Assembly: GCA_002352605.1 (NCBI GenBank)
Contig: DEIP01000036.1
Span: 19,891-44,713, forward strand
DNA length: 24,823 nt
Direction: 5' to 3'
DNA from: Desulfobacteraceae bacterium UBA2771
GTDB lineage: Bacteria; Desulfobacterota; Desulfobacteria; Desulfobacterales; Desulfosarcinaceae
Shown: in pieces, positions 16,759-24,100 of the stretch
How the letters are laid out: each line of letters begins with the position of its first letter
Position numbering within the stretch: position 1 is the stretch's first letter
Translations under genes and position numbers: made by a program
The notes under the pieces: model-generated
What the model was told of the DNA's origin: nothing
The model's input: the letters and a program-made list of their open reading frames with translations, nothing else
Databases searched by the model: none

Positions 16759-18096
16759 ATGGCATTAACCGGTATTCAGATTTTTAAACTCCTGCCCAAG
16801 ACCAACTGCAAGGAATGCGGGGTACCCACCTGTCTTGCCTTTGCCATGAACCTGGCATCCGGCAAGGCCGAGCTGGACGCATGCCCCTACGTTTCCGACG
16901 AAGCCCGTACGCAACTCTCCGAGGCATCGGCTCCCCCCATCCGCCCCGTCGTGATCGGCAAGGGCGTGCGAAAGGCAACCACCGGTGGGGAAACCGTTCA
17001 GTACCGCCATGAGAAAACATTTTTCAACCCCACCCTGCTGGCAGCTCAAGTGGGCAGCGACATCGCTGCGACTGACCTGGAAACCAAACTCAAAAGCTGG
17101 AACGCCCTGCAGTTCGAACGCGTGGGCTTGAACCTGCGGCCGGAACTGGTAGCCGTGAAAGATGTCGGCGGCAATGCCGACGCCTTCGCCGCCGTGGCCA
17201 AACAGATCGCCGAAACATCGGAATTCAATGTAATTTTGATGACCGAAGACGCCGAGGTGATGAAGGCCGGTGTGGCGGCGGCCGGCTTCAAGCGACCGCT
17301 GATGTACGCGGCCACCGAGGCCAACGCCGACGCCTTTGGCGCCATCGCCAAGGAGAACGACCTGCCCCTGGCCATCAAGGCCGATTCCGTCGAAAACCTG
17401 GCGTCCCTGTCGGACAAGCTCACCGGCATGGGTATCAAAGACCTGGTGCTCGATCCCGGCTCACGGGAACCCAAACAGTGCCATCAAGATATGATCGCCA
17501 TCCGCCGGTCCGCCCTGAAAGACCAAAATCGCACCATGGGATTTCCCACCATCTCCTTGCCGTGTGAAATGGCCGGGAATATAGACGTGGAGTCCATGCT
17601 GGGCGCCATGTTCGTGGCCAAGTATGGCGGCATCGTGGTGTTGTCCGACTTTGCCGGTGAATCTATCTTCCCGCTGCTGCTGGAACGCCTCAATATCTTC
17701 ACCGACCCGCAACGGCCCATGACCGTCACCGAGGGCATCTACCCCGTCAACAACCCCGACGAGAATTCGCGCCTGCTGGTGACCACCAACTTTGCCCTGA
17801 CCTACTTCATCGTGTCCGGTGAGATCGAGGCCAGCAAAGTACCCACCTGGCTGCTCATCAAAGACTCCGAGGGTCTGTCCGTACTCACCGCCTGGGCGGC
17901 CGGCAAGTTCGCCGGCGACGATGTGGGCATGTTCGTTAAAAAAAGCGGCATCACCGACAAGATCAAGCATCAGGAACTGGTCATTCCCGGCTATGCCGCC
18001 TCCATCGTGGGCGACGTGGAAGAGGAACTGCCCGGCTGGACCATCACCGTCGGTCCCCGGGAGGCAGCACACATCCCCGGCTTCCTCAGAGCCTGA
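16759..18096 (+). CDS. acsC: Corrinoid iron-sulfur protein large (gamma) subunit
   Basis: A 445-residue protein starting at ATG 16759 with AAGGAGA six bases upstream. The N-terminal 4Fe-4S domain shows C17-x2-C20-x4-C25-x16-C42, the cluster that delivers electrons to cobalt. A TIM-barrel domain follows and a C-terminal Rossmann-like domain (from about residue 320) that holds the corrinoid. It pairs with AcsD, receives the methyl group from AcsE and donates it to AcsB. Length matches the family (about 445). It lies 107 bp after acsB, beyond a GC-rich hairpin, and ends at a strong terminator, so it closes the acsD-cooS-acsB-acsC unit. Confidence 0.95.
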   Translation: MALTGIQIFKLLPKTNCKECGVPTCLAFAMNLASGKAELDACPYVSDEARTQLSEASAPPIRPVVIGKGVRKATTGGETVQYRHEKTFFNPTLLAAQVGSDIAATDLETKLKSWNALQFERVGLNLRPELVAVKDVGGNADAFAAVAKQIAETSEFNVILMTEDAEVMKAGVAAAGFKRPLMYAATEANADAFGAIAKENDLPLAIKADSVENLASLSDKLTGMGIKDLVLDPGSREPKQCHQDMIAIRRSALKDQNRTMGFPTISLPCEMAGNIDVESMLGAMFVAKYGGIVVLSDFAGESIFPLLLERLNIFTDPQRPMTVTEGIYPVNNPDENSRLLVTTNFALTYFIVSGEIEASKVPTWLLIKDSEGLSVLTAWAAGKFAGDDVGMFVKKSGITDKIKHQELVIPGYAASIVGDVEEELPGWTITVGPREAAHIPGFLRA

Positions 18097-18110
18097 TCCC
18101 TGTGTGATCT

Positions 18111-18156
18111 AACGGTCAGGACGGACATGAATTGGGTCCGCCCTGACCGTTGTTTT
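18111..18156 (+). terminator. Rho-independent terminator after acsC
   Basis: AACGGTCAGGACGGAC (18111-18126) pairs with GTCCGCCCTGACCGTT (18136-18151) with one mismatch in a 16-bp stem, followed by GTTTTT. This is a typical intrinsic terminator 14 bp after the acsC stop. It separates acsE from the upstream unit unless read through. Confidence 0.85.
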
Positions 18157-18250
18157 TCCTGGCCGGCTCGCCGGCCCTTACGTTGGCAATAGCGTCATTC
18201 GTGGCCGGAACCGGCCGGAGCATGATGCCGAGAAAAGAAAGGAAATTTGT

Positions 18251-19147
18251 ATGTTACTAATCGGCGAGAGTTTGAATGTCATTTCCACCAAGATCGGCCG
18301 CGCCTTCAAGGAGCGGGATCCAAAGCCGATCCAGGAGGAGGCCCTTTTCCAAAAAGAGAAACGCATGGACTACATCGACATCAACCTGGGACCGGCCAAG
18401 AAGGACGGCCACGAGTTGATGCCGTGGGTGGTCGAGGTGGTTCAGGACGTGGTTCCTGATCTGCCCCTGGCCCTCGACACCTCCAATATCGACGCCATCG
18501 AAGCGGCCCTGAAGGTAATCAAACAGATCCCCACCGGAACGCCCCATATCGTCAACTCCATCATGTGCCGCCCCGAGCGTTACGAGCGCATGGTGCCTAT
18601 GACCGCCGAATACAACGCCGATTTCGTCGCCCTGATGTGGGGCCCCGACGGCCTGCCCCGGGATGAGAACGAGCGTGCCGCCCTGTGCGTGGAGCTGCTT
18701 TATTTTGCCAACGAAGCCGGCATCCCCAACGAGAAGATCTGGGTGGACGGCATCGTGACCCCGGTGAACATCCAGCAGCCCCAGGCCATCAGCCTCATGG
18801 AGTTCCAGAAGATGGTTCTGGATATAGCCCCGGGAGCGAAAAGCACCTGCGGCCTCTCCAACATCTCCAACGGACCGCCCGATCACCTGCGCCCCATCCT
18901 GAACCAGACCTACACGGTGATGCTTATGAAATGCGGCATGGAATCGATCATCACCGATCCGCGCGACGAGCAGCAAACCGCCATCTGCAAGGGCGAACGC
19001 CAGGATATCGTGGAGATGATCTACGGCATGCTGGACGGCACCGAGCCCGATCGCGGCAGCCTCTCCAAAGAGTTGCTGGACTATGCCAAGACCGTGGACG
19101 TCATCCTCGGAAACGCCCTGTACTCGGACTCCTGGTTGGAAATCTAA
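18251..19147 (+). CDS. acsE: Methyltetrahydrofolate:corrinoid iron-sulfur protein methyltransferase
   Basis: A 298-residue protein starting at ATG 18251 behind AAAGGAAA. The whole chain is a pterin-binding TIM barrel: it opens with MLLIGESLN, has the strand DINLGPA, and carries the residues expected to hold the pterin ring and help proton transfer (D76 in LDTSN, N102 in VNS, D166 in VDGIV, N204 in GLSNIS). It moves the N5-methyl of methyl-tetrahydrofolate to Co(I) of AcsCD. It is about 35 residues longer than the 262-residue Moorella enzyme, spread over several loops. It has its own terminator and sits 154 bp after acsC, beyond a terminator and a GGCCGG/CCGGCC hairpin (18161-18176), so it may have its own promoter, which I could not identify. 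Confidence 0.93.
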   Translation: MLLIGESLNVISTKIGRAFKERDPKPIQEEALFQKEKRMDYIDINLGPAKKDGHELMPWVVEVVQDVVPDLPLALDTSNIDAIEAALKVIKQIPTGTPHIVNSIMCRPERYERMVPMTAEYNADFVALMWGPDGLPRDENERAALCVELLYFANEAGIPNEKIWVDGIVTPVNIQQPQAISLMEFQKMVLDIAPGAKSTCGLSNISNGPPDHLRPILNQTYTVMLMKCGMESIITDPRDEQQTAICKGERQDIVEMIYGMLDGTEPDRGSLSKELLDYAKTVDVILGNALYSDSWLEI

Positions 19148-19170
19148 ACGCCGGAAACATTTCGTCAGAA

Positions 19171-19205
19171 AAAAGCCCCTTCCAGACTGGAAGGGGCTTT
19201 TTTTT
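19171..19205 (+). terminator. Rho-independent terminator after acsE
   Basis: AAAAGCCCCTTCC (19171-19183) pairs perfectly with GGAAGGGGCTTTT (19189-19201) around a 5-nt loop, with a continuous T run to 19205. Its A/T flanks would let it work in both directions, so it could also end transcripts arriving from the right. Confidence 0.92.
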
Positions 19206-19212
19206 ATTTGGG

Positions 19213-19236
19213 TTCGAGGGGCCAAGGATTCGAGGG
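19213..19236 (+). repeat. Short direct repeat TTCGAGGG, 16-bp period
   Basis: TTCGAGGG occurs at 19213-19220 and 19229-19236, and a third related unit (GGGTTCAAG) follows. It lies in the gene-free stretch between the acsE terminator and the truncated iron-sulfur gene. It may be part of a dispersed intergenic repeat, which one copy in this window cannot show. Confidence 0.35.
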
Positions 19237-19375
19237 TTCAAGTGAGATACTGAATATCTTCATAGTGTTACAAATTCAACGCAAGCTTTTTGCCGTGTGT
19301 TTAAATACCTATTTATCTGGAGCAACGGGTCCAATCACTCAATCTTCTTTGATTCTATTCAGGCAATTTTTCATT

Positions 19376-19815
19376 TTACGGCTTGTAGCCGTGCGGTTTG
19401 GAAAAAACCGGCACGGTTAACCGCTGGGCTTTTCTCGAATAGCGTTTGGCGCAGGTGGGACAATATTGGCGATGGTCCTTCACATCGGGTTGTTCCTCGG
19501 CATGCTCCCGCTTTTCTACATGCTTCAGGAACTTCGGTCTCGAAAACAGCCGCCCGCACATTTCGCATCGCTCCAGCGGGTGGCGGCCAATCACTTCATT
19601 CCGGATCATGATGGTTCTCACATTGCCCTTATCCACCAATTGGATGGCCCCGGTGGGGCATATTTTGGCGCAGGTGCCGCATCCGATGCAGGTCCCCTCC
19701 TCCCGTGGCGTCACATAATTAATGCCCTTTCGTTTCTCCATTTTCAACGCCTGCGCACCGATCACCTCCCGGCAAACCCGAACGCACAGGCGGCAGCAGA
19801 TGCAGCCGTCCGGAA
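19376..19815 (-). pseudogene. 5'-truncated dicluster 4Fe-4S protein (NuoG/HydA-type electron-transfer fragment)
   Basis: Read leftward from about 19815, the frame has two cluster motifs, CICCRLCVRVCR (C-x2-C-x2-C-x3-C) and CIGCGTCAKICPTG. A C-terminal part follows with CEMCGR and YCPTCAKRY cysteine pairs, ending at TAA 19378-19376. This layout matches the latter half of 2Fe-2S/4Fe-4S subunits that feed electrons to hydrogenases, formate dehydrogenases or Hdr-type enzymes. The expected N-terminal 2Fe-2S domain is missing. Beyond ~19815 the open frame continues to 20086 but is only the antisense of a histidine-kinase remnant. No start codon or ribosome-binding site is evident at the join. It would converge on the acs operon. 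A shortened product from an internal start is possible but less likely. Confidence 0.65.
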
Positions 19816-20198
19816 TCACCCCGGTGATCCATATCGAATCCACCGTCGACCCCAGGGTACCCCCCGTTCTCATGGATGAGAAGAAAATCAAGCAGGTACT
19901 CATCAACCTGTTGATGAACGCCATCCATGCGGTAGCGCGCAATGAAACGATTAGAATCACCACCAGCCTCGATGAAACCGCCAGCCGGGTCAGGGAATCA
20001 AGAAAAAAAGTCTTCCCCGGATTTTCGACCGGTTTTTTACCACCAAACCCACCGGCGAGGGCAACGGGGTTGGGGCTCTCGGTCAATTACGGAATCAGCA
20101 AAGGCCATGGCGGCAACATCACGGTCGAAAACAACCCGGGAAAAGGCGCCGCCTTTACCCTGTCTTTAGCCGTTACCGCCCCCTTTTCAGGAAGATAG
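19815..20198 (+). pseudogene. 5'-truncated and frameshifted sensor histidine kinase remnant
   Basis: Only the ATPase end survives. The N box is clear (DEKKIKQVLINLLMNAIHAV) from 19875, and the terminal G2 region reads GLGLSVNYGISKGHGG. Between them the frame is broken. The F box appears one frame over as IFDRFFTTKPTGEG (about 20020-20066), and an extra base in the GGGG run near 20066-20069 restores the original frame at GLGLS. The D box is not intact, with a probable small deletion near 19985-20000. The dimerisation helix with the phospho-acceptor His and all sensory domains are absent. The remnant stops at 20196-20198, three bases before the response regulator ATG, so it is the decayed partner kinase of that regulator. 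Confidence 0.75.
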
Positions 20199-20201
20199 AT
20201 C

Positions 20202-21599
20202 ATGACCCAGAACCTTCTAATCGTCGACGATGAACCGGACATGCTCACCCTGCTGAAACGGAGCCTGGAACCGGAACTGAACCGTCGCTTGGATACCGCA
20301 TCTTCCGGAAAAGCGGCTCTGGAATTGATTCGCAGTACCGACTACGACCTGGTGCTGACCGTCATCAAGATGCCTGGAATCATCGATTTGGAACTCCTCG
20401 AACAGGTAAAAAGCGACCGGGGGGAAGCGGTCACCATGGTAATGATGACCGCCTATGGACACATCGACATGGCCGTGGAAGCCATGAAGCGGGGGGGCCT
20501 ACGATTTCATCACCAAACCCTTCGATCACGATGCGCTGGTGATGCGCCTGGAAAAAGCCTCGAACGCAGCCGCCTGATCAAAAAAAACCTGAGATTGCAC
20601 AATGAGTGCCACTCCACGGACATGTTTCAGGAACTGGTTGGAAACAGCCCCAAGATGCAGCGGGTCTACGAAACCATCCGGATGGTCGCCAATAATGATC
20701 TGACCGTGCTGATCACCGGTGAGTCGGGGACGGGCAAGGATCTAACCGCCCGGGCGGTCCACGCCTTGAGCAACCGCAGCAAGCGCCCCTTTATTGCCGT
20801 CAACTGCCCCACCGTTCCGGAGCCGATTCTGGAAAGTGAGCTATTCGGCTATAGGAAAGGGGCTTTTACCCATGCCACCCGGGATAAAAAGGGCCTGTTT
20901 CAGGAAGCCCACACCGGCACGATCTTCCTGGATGAAATCGGGGACATCACGACCACCATCCAGACCAAACTATTGCGGGTGCTGCAAGAAAAAGAGATCA
21001 AATCCCTGGGCGACGCCCGGCCCATCCATGTGGATGTCAGGATCATCGCCTCCACCAACCACCCGTTGTCGGAAAAAATCAAATCCGGAGAGTTCCGTGA
21101 AGATTTTTTCTACCACCTCAACGTCCTTCCCATCCGGCTGCCGCCGCTTCGTGAACGTGTGGAGGACATCCCCCTGATCGCCAAGCATCTGCTGGAAAAA
21201 CACTGCGCCAAGCTGGATAAGCCCCTGAAGCGGTTTTCAGCAGCGTTGATGGATGCCTTTGCCGACAGGCGGTGGGAGGGCAATGTGCGTGAAATGGAAA
21301 ACTTGATCATGCAGGGAATTCTATTTTCGGCCACCGATGAAATTACGCTCCCAGACGTGGGCATCGGGCGAAAACCCGCATCCGGGGCAATCACGCAGAT
21401 CACACCATCTCCGGACCTGCCCTACAAGGTGGCCAAAGAGATCAATCTTAGCGCCTTCAATACCGCCTACATCGGGCATATGCTGACCCAGAGCCGCGGC
21501 AATGTCACCCAGGCGGCCAAAGCCTGCGGACTGGAACGCCAGGCCTTGCAGCAGATCATGCGCCGCTATGCCATCACCGCGGATCCGTATCGACGATAA
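20202..21599 (+). CDS. Sigma54-dependent NtrC-type response regulator with degenerate receiver
   Basis: 465 codons from ATG 20202. Receiver 1-~120: the acidic pair D9/D10 is present, but the phospho-acceptor position 54 is Val (VLTVIKMPG, where VLTDIKMPG is expected). Residues ~98-119 are out of frame: the other frame reads AYDFITKPFDHDALVMRLEKA, so an extra G in the seven-G run at 20491-20497 and a lost base near 20560 compensate each other. The AAA+ domain has Walker A GESGTGKD (173-180), Walker B FLDE (D244/E245) and the arginine region FREDFFYHLN. The sigma54-contact loop is GAFTHA (220-225) instead of GAFTGA. A Fis-type helix-turn-helix ends the protein (NVTQAAKACGLERQALQQIM). It probably descends from a kinase-controlled activator; it may now be inactive or kinase-independent. 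Confidence 0.8.
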   Translation: MTQNLLIVDDEPDMLTLLKRSLEPELNRRLDTASSGKAALELIRSTDYDLVLTVIKMPGIIDLELLEQVKSDRGEAVTMVMMTAYGHIDMAVEAMKRGGLRFHHQTLRSRCAGDAPGKSLERSRLIKKNLRLHNECHSTDMFQELVGNSPKMQRVYETIRMVANNDLTVLITGESGTGKDLTARAVHALSNRSKRPFIAVNCPTVPEPILESELFGYRKGAFTHATRDKKGLFQEAHTGTIFLDEIGDITTTIQTKLLRVLQEKEIKSLGDARPIHVDVRIIASTNHPLSEKIKSGEFREDFFYHLNVLPIRLPPLRERVEDIPLIAKHLLEKHCAKLDKPLKRFSAALMDAFADRRWEGNVREMENLIMQGILFSATDEITLPDVGIGRKPASGAITQITPSPDLPYKVAKEINLSAFNTAYIGHMLTQSRGNVTQAAKACGLERQALQQIMRRYAITADPYRR

Positions 21600-21639
21600 C
21601 GCTCGACAATCATCGGTAAGAAGAATCGATCGTGGCGGG

Positions 21640-21678
21640 AGAAAAAGGAAAGGCACCCTATCCGGATAGACGGGTGCC
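21640..21678 (-). terminator. Rho-independent terminator of the cold-shock gene
   Basis: On the minus strand GGCACCC (21678-21672) pairs with GGGTGCC (21658-21652), with an inner CTATCC/GGATAG self-complementary segment. It is followed by a T-rich tract with a run of five T residues. It lies 20 bp past the cold-shock stop codon and could also limit read-through from the response regulator. Confidence 0.65.
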
Positions 21679-21697
21679 TGCTGATTCAAAAAAACCT

Positions 21698-21898
21698 TTA
21701 TTTGACGGGTCTTAGGTTGACCGCCTGTTTACCTTGGGCCGTTTCCTTGATTTCGAATTCCACCCGATCATCGCGCTGCAGGCCGAAATGACCGTACTCC
21801 TTGATGCCCGAAACATGCAGGAAAATATCTTCGTTTTCCTGGGTGGTGACAAACCCGAATCGTTTTTTTTCGTCGTACCATTTAATGTTACCTTCCAT
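21698..21898 (-). CDS. Cold-shock (CspA-family) RNA-binding protein
   Basis: A 66-residue single cold-shock domain, the normal family size. RNP1 appears as KRFGFVT and RNP2 as DIFLHVS, preceded by the usual start GNIKWYDEKK (compare GTVKWFN). The aromatic residues needed for base stacking are in place. I chose ATG 21898 because AAAGGAG at 21914-21908 is nine bases upstream; the ATG three codons further out touches that site, and the longer open frame beyond it is non-homologous. Such proteins unwind or protect mRNA. There is an acidic patch (ENED) between RNP1 and RNP2. It has its own terminator and is probably monocistronic. Confidence 0.92.
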   Translation of the reverse strand: MEGNIKWYDEKKRFGFVTTQENEDIFLHVSGIKEYGHFGLQRDDRVEFEIKETAQGKQAVNLRPVK

Positions 21899-21907
21899 CA
21901 GAAACAT

Positions 21908-21914
21908 CTCCTTT
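21908..21914 (-). promoter_or_regulatory. Ribosome-binding site deciding the cold-shock gene start
   Basis: AAAGGAG on the minus strand is nine bases before the ATG at 21898 and overlaps the ATG at 21908, which therefore cannot be the start. Confidence 0.75.
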
Positions 21915-21979
21915 GTTTGTGTCCTTGCGCAGTGACCCGTAATGTCTCTCTGAAAAAGAAGGCCTGATCGCATGACCCA

Positions 21980-22153
21980 TCAGACCGACTCCAGAATAGA
22001 TACCGAGGAACGCACAATTCCGAGGATTAACCGGTTTGGGACGTTCACCAGCCCTAAAGCGGCGAACTCACCGGTTTTTTCTTCGACGTGTTCGGCTGTC
22101 TGTTTGTCACGCAGGCTGAAACCGCCGAACATCACGTAAAGTAAGTTTATCAT
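21980..22153 (-). CDS. Possible small hypothetical protein
   Basis: A 57-codon frame from ATG 22153, reading MINLLYVMFGGFSLRDKQTA at its start, with a hydrophobic N-terminus and ordinary codon composition. No clear ribosome-binding site precedes it, and I recognise no family. It lies upstream of and in the same direction as the cold-shock gene. The rest of the 350-bp gap (21974-22322) holds a short forward frame near 22214-22294 resembling a signal peptide that stops at once, which I do not call a gene. Confidence 0.25.
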   Translation of the reverse strand: MINLLYVMFGGFSLRDKQTAEHVEEKTGEFAALGLVNVPNRLILGIVRSSVSILESV

Positions 22154-22322
22154 AGGCCATTTTCCAGTGGATTGCACGCGGTTTTACTGACGGCCAAAAA
22201 GACAAGTAAGATTGTGGATTTTATTATTTCCAAGGCCCTGATAGGGGTGGCATGTTTATCGACCCTCACGATGCCGGCCGGGCAGACTTGATCGGCAAGC
22301 GGTGAGATGTTAATCTCGGCCA

Positions 22323-22907
22323 ATGAGAAAACGTCAAAAAAGGCACATACGAGTTGGGCTGATGGTATGCCTGCTGGGTGTTACCCCCGCCGTCGCGCCG
22401 GCGCAGGATTTTTCCGTGGCCGCCTATGGTGGCCAACTGACCAGAGAAAAATGGGAAGGCACCTTCACTCCCGGGGCGGAATTTGCCGATGCCACGATTA
22501 TCGTAGCGGCGGTTTCATGGACCGCCTACCGTTTCTTCGACAGCAGGCTTTCCTGGGAACTGGAGGGGCAGGCGGGAAAGTACTTCGGGGAGCAGGAACA
22601 CTGGGAGTTCAATCTGCCCATTATAGGATTGCGCTGGCACCGGTTTCCCTGGGACGACCACCTGGCCACCAGCCTGGCCTGGGGGATCGGCCCCTCCTAC
22701 GCCACCCGCATCCCGGAAATTGAACTTGAAACAAACGACGACAGCAGCCACTGGCTGATCTACTGGTTCGGTGAATTGACCCTTGGCCCCCCCACGGCCA
22801 AGTGGGAAGTATTGCTGCGGCTGCACCATCGTTCCGACGGTTTCGGCACCGTGGCCGATGACGGCGGATCCAATGCCCTTTGTGCAGGCATTCGCTTCCA
22901 ATTTTAA
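22323..22907 (+). CDS. Outer-membrane beta-barrel protein, PagL-like (putative lipid A 3-O-deacylase)
   Basis: A 194-residue exported protein. Residues 1-28 form a signal peptide: basic start (MRKRQKR), hydrophobic core (VGLMVCLLGV) and a cleavage-type end (APAQ). The mature part alternates polar and hydrophobic residues in strands and ends with IRFQF, a C-terminal aromatic typical of outer-membrane barrels. Near the end, RLHHRSDGFG contains H169-x-S171, the spacing of the catalytic His and Ser of PagL, which removes a fatty acid from lipid A. The third catalytic acid cannot be placed with certainty: position 183 is Ser, with D179 and D180 nearby. The family is plausible from length and motif. 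A weak ribosome-binding region leaves the start uncertain. It is convergent with the GAF gene. Confidence 0.6.
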   Translation: MRKRQKRHIRVGLMVCLLGVTPAVAPAQDFSVAAYGGQLTREKWEGTFTPGAEFADATIIVAAVSWTAYRFFDSRLSWELEGQAGKYFGEQEHWEFNLPIIGLRWHRFPWDDHLATSLAWGIGPSYATRIPEIELETNDDSSHWLIYWFGELTLGPPTAKWEVLLRLHHRSDGFGTVADDGGSNALCAGIRFQF

Positions 22908-23035
22908 TCCGCTGTATCAATGGGTTGCGGCTCGATTGGTTCACCACGCCGGCGCCATCCGTTTCCGGTTTTAATCGGCGCTTTCGGTCCGCCCCCAGAC
23001 CGATTCCCGTCACCAACACCCCGGACCAGGAGCCG

Positions 23036-23587
23036 CTACAGCCATACCGGGTGAATGTCGTTCACGGTCTCTTTGACGTTGCCGACGACATTGGCCAGCC
23101 GGAAACACAACAGCGCAAGGCCGATGGTCTGGCTCAGCGCCTCCACAAACCGGATGTCTTCTTGGGTTAGCTGCCATTGTTCCGAGTGGTATAGACGCAA
23201 AGAGCCGATGATTTTACCCCGCACGATGATGGGGTAAGAGACAATGGCCCTTACCCCCTCCTGCTCCGCTTTCTCAGGGTATTGGAGACGATCACTGGTG
23301 GCCGTATCCCGGATAATGACCGGCTCACGATTGGACCCGATTTTTATGCTTTTATCGACCAAGATGGGCCCTTTTTTTACATAATCGATGCTCAGGCCGG
23401 TGCTGGACAGCAATTCGAGTTCTTCCAGTTCAGGATTTAATATAAATAGGCTGGCGCCTTTGATCCCCAACGAGCCCACCAGGAGCTGCGTCAGCTTATC
23501 GGCCATTTCATCAAGGTGATTGGACTCGGTGATGGTTTGAACAAACAATTGGTAGATTTCTAAACTGATTTTACTTGCTTTAGCCAT
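23036..23587 (-). CDS. GAF-domain protein
   Basis: A 183-residue protein starting at ATG 23587 with GGAG nine bases upstream. Nearly the whole chain is one GAF domain: an N-terminal helix (SLEIYQLFVQTI), strands GASLFILN and LELLSSTG, a loop with REPVIIRDTATSDR, then VRAIVSYPIIVRGKIIGSLRLY, the characteristic GAF core, and a final helix (IRFVEALSQTIGLAL). GAF domains sense small ligands or redox state. There is no output domain, so it may act through partner proteins. It is 48 bp downstream of the universal-stress gene on the same strand and probably forms an operon with it. Confidence 0.85.
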   Translation of the reverse strand: MAKASKISLEIYQLFVQTITESNHLDEMADKLTQLLVGSLGIKGASLFILNPELEELELLSSTGLSIDYVKKGPILVDKSIKIGSNREPVIIRDTATSDRLQYPEKAEQEGVRAIVSYPIIVRGKIIGSLRLYHSEQWQLTQEDIRFVEALSQTIGLALLCFRLANVVGNVKETVNDIHPVWL

Positions 23588-23635
23588 TTGGGGTCACTCC
23601 TAATTTTAATGATGGATGATCCAAATGCAAACCGG

Positions 23636-24100
23636 CTAACCGACGATATAGAGCTTCATATGCATCAGTGCCTTTGCGACCTTTTTGGAAACACTGGCGG
23701 TAAAAAATCTCCTGATTTTGCTTGGATTATGGTTTAAGACAATGACCGTAAACTCGCCTCGAATCGCCAGATCAATTATTTCCTGGGCCGTCTCTTTCTG
23801 GCGAGGTGTATACGTATAGTGTACATTTTCTTTTTTGAATCCGGCATCGATCAATCGTTCCGCGGCATTTGCGATGGCTGTCTCCAGCTCATTTATCCTC
23901 TGCCGTAAGTAGGCCATATTGCCTGAGAGCCGAGCCATTACGGTTTTATCGCTGACTTCAATGTCGGGCACCGGAACATAAGTGTGAAAGAGCGTTATCT
24001 CGGCATCCCTTTCTCGGCCAAAACTATCGATAACCAGGTCGATGGCTTTTTCATCGTTGCCGGTAAAGTTGTACGGAACCAAAATTTTAAGCGTGGCCAT
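23636..24100 (-). CDS. Universal stress protein (UspA family)
   Basis: A 154-residue protein starting at ATG 24100 with a perfect AAGGAGG (24114-24108) seven bases upstream. The N-terminus KILVPYNFTGNDEKAIDLVI matches the opening strand and helix of Usp proteins (VPVDGS...A). The middle contains the DAEITLFHTYVPV strand, and the end IVLNHNPSKI...ALMHMKLYIVG matches the last strands. The ATP-binding loop G-x2-G-x9-G(S/T) is not present; the corresponding part is NHNPSKIRRFFTASVSKKV, so the protein is probably of the non-nucleotide-binding type. Usp proteins help survival during starvation or oxidative stress. It leads a two-gene unit with the GAF protein. Confidence 0.85.
   Translation of the reverse strand: MATLKILVPYNFTGNDEKAIDLVIDSFGRERDAEITLFHTYVPVPDIEVSDKTVMARLSGNMAYLRQRINELETAIANAAERLIDAGFKKENVHYTYTPRQKETAQEIIDLAIRGEFTVIVLNHNPSKIRRFFTASVSKKVAKALMHMKLYIVG

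Noticed and set aside
19819..20086. N-terminal half of the 236-codon minus-strand frame as part of an iron-sulfur protein
   Set aside because: It is the antisense of the histidine-kinase N box and G box and has no iron-sulfur homology.
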